Under the pieces are notes generated by a model. The model ran no database searches and had not been told where the DNA came from. It saw nothing but the letters and a program-made list of their open reading frames with translations. Shown in pieces: positions 54,601 to 60,600 of a DNA stretch of 64,000 nt. Positions within the stretch are counted from its first letter, which is position 1. The number at the start of each line of letters is the position of its first letter. The stretch comes from Holothuria scabra (taxonomy: Eukaryota > Echinodermata > Holothuroidea > Aspidochirotida > Holothuriidae): positions 14,173,887 through 14,237,886 of the forward strand of contig CM074195.1 of assembly GCA_037179385.1 (NCBI GenBank), read 5' to 3'. Made by a program: the position numbers and the translations under genes.

Positions 54601-57600
54601 CCTATTTGCATTTTTATATTGGAAATTTAGGTTCTGTCTTAAAGCTGCTTTTAAAAGGGCCAAGTTCATCCTTGCTGCTGAGCATTTAGCTGTTTATTTA
54701 TTATGCTTATAGCAGCATGCTTGATTGTGTATTCAATTCTTATCTTGCACATGGTTACACAAGCTGGCCCTTGATGATACAGCTGGTTGAACAAAGCATT
54801 TCCAGTACTTGCTGTGTATGTTTGATTATTTGGTCTGTATTATCAGTGGTGGTCAGCTAATGTGAAGGGAAGAAGGCTTTTTCTGTTCAATTTATAATGA
54901 ATTGGCCAAGCCAAGTAAAAGCATTATAACTGTTTGGAGTTCAAGCACAGTACAGCCTTAGGAACTGCTTGGGTTTCTGTATGTCATTGTAGTCAGTACG
55001 AAAACACGCAGTGTTTACTTGTAGATTTGTAGGTGCAACTAAATGTACTTTGCAATACTTCAGCAGTTTATAGGTACACCATATATAAATTATACTGTCC
55101 AAAACAGTACACAGTCCAGGCTTTCATGATTTGAGAAAATATGCAGTGAAATATTTAGATCTGCCAAAAAGCTATTTCAGATGTAGATTTACATGCACAA
55201 TCAAATGTTTTGCCTTCATTCTTCCTTATTTCCTTGCTTTTAATTTTGTAATTTAAGCAAGTTTTGGAAGCAGATGAATGAATTTGGTTCTTTATGTTCC
55301 TGTATGTTATAGACAATAGAAGTTGCATGAGCTTCACAACAGCATTGCTGTTCTAGTTTAAACCCCATTTTGACTAGGGTAAATGGGACAGTTTGAAATT
55401 TCAATAATTAATTTGCCAAAAGATGAGGCTGGCTTATGTTGAAAGCAGATGAAAAATCAAAATACATTATACATCACTGATGGTGTATTAACTTTTTTTC
55501 TAACAGACTGATGTTGAGACTGCAGACAAGCATTCCTTGTTTAGATTTCACAGTACCCATGGTGAATATGTATCATTGAGTAACGAAAACTTGACTGCCA
55601 AGCGAACAAGTAGCTATGATCATGGGATTGTTTTTAGCCATAAGCCACTTGGGCGACAACAGCTGTTTGAGGTAAGTAGTCTCTAGATCTTTGGTAGAGT
55701 TGAGAGCGCTGTGTTAGTGTATTAAGAAAAGAAGAGAATCAAGTGGGATTGTGGGAATGGAATTTGTTTTAGTTTAGCAGTTGGGAAGCTGTCCTTGGGG
55801 TCACTGAAATATGCAAGGCTCTGATGATGTCATACAGTTTTGAATTTTAGCTGCTTATGGAAATGAAAACTAGGAAAAAAGGGCTTTTTATCTCAATACA
55901 TATCATGTATGACATTTCAATGTATTCTCACCTTGAAGATGGAAAATGTGCAGTTTGAAACTTCCCAAGTGAGCTCTCACTACTTCGGTTTTCTTATAAA
56001 AGCTTATGACAGACACTCTAGCCAAAGTTCACTCCCTGACAAACACTATCTATTAAAACAGGTGCTTGAATATTTAACTTTCTGTTTTTCTTCGGTTGCC
56101 AAAAAATCCTCAATTCAAAAGCAATAATTCCATTTGGGGCATTTCAATGAACAATTACGAGCATAAGATTTAAGTTAAATACTTTTAAAGAATTTTTTTG
56201 CTGTTCGTTTATAGTGTATAGTATATGTATACTATGAGGCCATTGTTTTGTGCTGTTTTGTTATATGTTTACTAGAATTTTTCTTAAAATTGTTTTGTGC
56301 TATATATATAGAGAGAAATAAACAAATGCGAAAAAAAAAATACTCAATTATGTAAAACTATGAAAAGCATTACTGAAATTTTTAACAGATGTCCATTTTT
56401 GCTCTGTGTAAACTCTCTCTCGAGTACCACCTCCCAGAATGCTTTTCACCTCAAGTGCTAAGGGTGTAAAGATTGTGTGATAATGGTTACAAGTGTGAGG
56501 TCCGCTTCCCAACTAACTGTAAGTTGAGTGATTACTTAAGAGGTTGGGGAGTTCTTTGCAATAGTACTGTGTGCAATGTGAGTTTATAATTGACAAAAAA
56601 TATGAGTAATGCACTTTGTATGTAAATTTACTTAATGAGAAATACTGCTCAATAATTGTCTCAAAACAGGTGAGGATAGATGTGCTGAACTGTCACTGGA
56701 CATCGTCCGTCAAAATAGGAGTTGTCGGACTCTCACCAAACAGCATTTCACTTCCTGCAAATGCCTGTTGCATGAGAAGGTCAACATGGATTGTTCAGGA
56801 AGATGCTGTGTTTCATAATACTAAGAAGGTAAGGATAAGTAGATGGTCATCCAAAATCTTAAAAGGAGGGTGGGGGGAAGGAGATGAACACATACTTCTA
56901 GAGCAGGTTTGTCCTACCTACTGTCCTCAGGCCACTGTCTGGCCCACTGCTGCAAAAAGCTGGACAACCCTGCTCTAGAGAGTTTGGAACTTCTGTCATA
57001 ATCCATCATTTTCCCCATCTCTTCTTTTAAGGCCATGTTTTCATCAGCAAATAGCATTCATGGCAGCAGCAGAAACTTTGTGGTATACTTTAAGGGAGAG
57101 TATGGACAATTCATCAACATGACATGAAAGTATGATTAGGTTAGATGGAGTTTTACGGCCCAGTTTTAAACCAATTGGAGTTTTATGGCCCAGTTTAAAG
57201 CCAGTTGGAGTTTTATGGCCCAGTTTTAAACCAATTGTAGTTTTACGGCCCAGTTTTAAACCAATTGGAGTTTTATGGCCCAGTTTTAAACCAAGTGGTA
57301 TAAGTAGAGCCAGCCATGGCCTTTTTGGTTCGAACCTATGTAGCCAGGTTGGCGTGTGTGTGTGTGTGTGTGTGTGTGGGACACTTGCTTCGGTAGGCTC
57401 TAACTCAACAAGGGAAGGTTGGATGACACTTTGATTTGGTACATAGATTCGTCATAGGGAGAAGGTGTGCCCTATTGTTTTTGGTGGAGGTCAAAGGTCA
57501 TTTGGGGTCACCAGAGGTCAAAAACTAAAAACCTTCTCAACACGATATTTCAAGGTAGGAAACTTGGATAGATGTCATACTTGGTTTGTGGATGTGTTAT

Positions 57601-60600
57601 GGTGTAAGGATGAAATTGGATATGTTTGGTGAAGGTCAAGGGGTCATCTGGGGTCACCAGGGGTCAAACACTGAAAAACATTTTAACATAGTATTTTAAG
57701 GTAGAAAGGACAGATTTCAAATGGATCTGTGTTTGGTTAAGGTCAAAGGTCATCAAGGTCACTGGAGGTCAACCGCTGGAAATGTCATTTAGAAAATCTT
57801 GTAAGCTAGATAAAGATAGGTTCAATAGATTTTTTATCTCACCTGGTTTTGCATGCTTATACACACAAACACCTTAGAAATTTGGCCTTTACATTCGCTC
57901 AGTAATGATTCCTTTGGGTTGTACATATATTTTGGATCATTCAAAGTTTTAAGAGGGCAATAACTGAAATCTGTAGATTTCACTGAACACAGGTCACTCT
58001 ACATTAAACTGGTCTATCTGCCAGTGGAAGCAATGCATGGATTATACAGTATGTCTCTTTAATACTGCTGTGCTCTGTGGGGGTAACCTAATCTTCATTC
58101 TATTATCACACCCAATTAATCACTTGCTTTCTGCTTAACTGCTGAATAAACCCTGTTTTCTGTGTAGAGATAGCAAAGGGACAAATGGTAGATTGCTTTA
58201 AAGTAATAGCAAGTTTTATTTGAGAGCAGGTAAAAATAAATTGTGAGAGAAATACAAGGGGTGTTTTTCTCTCTCTGACCACATTGTGTATTGCTTATTG
58301 GTGATAATATCAAGTTTGATTACAAGCATAAATGCATATGGAAATGAGGAAATGTTTTTGAAGGATCACCAAGCATTATAAAAGTTGAATGTAAGTAAGG
58401 CCACAAAAATTTGATCTTTGATATCATGTAATATAAGTAATAAAACATCCCTTGTGAAGATGTTACAAACATTGAGTATGAGCTTTTGCTTAGCTCTATT
58501 TTGGAGACTGGCTGTACATTCTTATAAAATCCAGCAAGGAACCACAGTGCCCATTGGGCTCTTGTTTCCAGTTGTAACTCACTGGCTTGAAACTAAAGAA
58601 ATGACATAAAAGGAATTATAATCATTAGTAAACCATTCAGTGAAACCTGAAGCAAATCCTCAAATCTCTTAGCAGGTTGTAGATGTAGCATCAAGCATTT
58701 ACTAGCATATAAAATCATTTGAATTTGTTCGAAGAGAATGTAATTTCTTGAGAATTATACCGTCATGCCTGTGCCTTTACGTAAACCAGTGCTGATGTTA
58801 TATGCAAGGAGATTGATGTTGACTGTAATTACTGATAAACATAATAAAAACAGCTCAGTACACTTTTTGAGACAAAATGATCCTATTGCTCTGGTACTGT
58901 TTGTGGAACTTGCTCATCAGTTAATTGTTAACTTGCACAACACAACAAAATAAAGGCCAGTTTATTCAATGTTGATGTATCCTACAGCAAAGGGTGATAT
59001 GTGTATTCTGTATGTTCATGAGACTAAAATTAATGATTTCAATATTTTCACTTCCTTTTTAAACACAGATCAGGGGAAAGTTAAAGTTTAACCTTGATAA
59101 CATTAAAGAGGGACGTAGCATTGGTGTACTGGTCGATGGTGACAATAACCTTCATTTGTTTCTTGATAAACAAGACATGGGAGTGATCATACAAGATGTA
59201 CCATCACATTGCTATGCTGTGGTAGATTTGTATGGGCAATGCCAGCAGGTATGATTTAGACCGATCTCTGCAATCTATATGACTTGAAGGGATTCATTGA
59301 ATTGTCATAATTGAAAGGATGTGTTTAACTTAATTGAAGTATGGGTTGAAGTTTGTTAGAGAGATTAATTGAGCAGGTGCTGAACTTGGAGGGATGCGCA
59401 GAGATTAGTTGAGCAGGGGCTGTGCTTGGAGGGATGTGTAGAGATTACTTGAACAGGTGCTGTGCTTGGAGGGATACATAGAGATTAGTTGAACAGGCCC
59501 TGTGCTTGGAGGGATGCGTAGAGATTAGTTGAATAGGTGCTGTGCTTGGAGGGATGTGTAGAGATTAGTTGAGCAGGCGCTGTGCTTGGAGGGATGCGTA
59601 GAGATTAGTTGAGCAGGCACTGTGCTTGGAGGGATGCATAGAGATTAGTTGAACAGGCGCTGTGCTTGGAGGGATGGGTAGAGATTAGTTGAACAGGTGC
59701 TATGCTTGGAGGGATGCGTAGAGATTAGTTGAACAGGTGCACCGCTTGGAGGGATGCGTAGAGATTAGTTTAGCAGACGCTGTGCTTGGAGGGATTCGTA
59801 GAGATTAGTTTAGCAGACGCTGTGCTTGGAGGGATGCGTAGAGATTAGTTGAACAGGTGCTGTGCTTGGAGGGATGCGTAGAGATTAGTTGAACAGGTGC
59901 TGTGCTTGGAGGGATGCGTAGAGATTAGTTTAGCAGGTGCTGTGCTTGGAGGGATGTGTAGAGGTTAGTTGAGCAGGTGCTGTGCTTGGAGGGATGCGTA
60001 GAGATTAGTTGAGCAGGGGCTGTGCTTGGAGGGATGTGTAGAGATTAGTTTAACAGGTGCTGTGCTTGGAGGGATGCGTAGAGATTAGTTGAACAGGTTC
60101 TGTGCTTGGAGGGATGTGTAGAGATTAGTTTAGCAGGCGCTGTGCTTGGAGGGATGCGTAGAGATTAGTTGAACAGGTGCTGTGCTTGGAGGGATGCGTA
60201 GAGATTAGTTGAACAGGTGCTGTGCTTGGAGGGATGCGTAGAGATTAGTTTAGCAGGCGCTGTGCTTGGAGGGATGCGTAGAGGTTAGTTGAGCAGGCGC
60301 TGTGCTTGGAGGGATGCGTAGAGATTAGTTGAACAGGTGCTGTGCTTGGAGGGATGCGTAGAGATTAGTTGAACAGGCGCTGTGCTTGGAGGGATGCGTA
60401 GAGATTAGTTGAACAGGTGCTGTGCTTGGAGGGATGCGTAGAGATTAGTTGGGCAGACGCTGTGCTTGGAGGGATGCATAGAGATTAGTTGAGTGGGGGC
60501 TGTGCTTGGAGGGATGCATTTTTTATTCCTTGTGGAAGGTAGGCAAGGAATCTTTGCGAGGATGAGTTTGTATGTGTGAATGTGACCATTTAGCCTATAA

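Larger units (their letters stand above)
52599..55506 (+). other. NEURL4 intron 18, right part
   Basis: 2.9 kb of AT-rich sequence with a SINE-like copy (53020-53230) and an RT fragment on the minus strand (about 54230-54390). No NEURL4 exon is needed here: exon 18 and exon 19 join in phase 0 between domains. The acceptor is 'ctttttttctaacag'. Confidence 0.45.
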
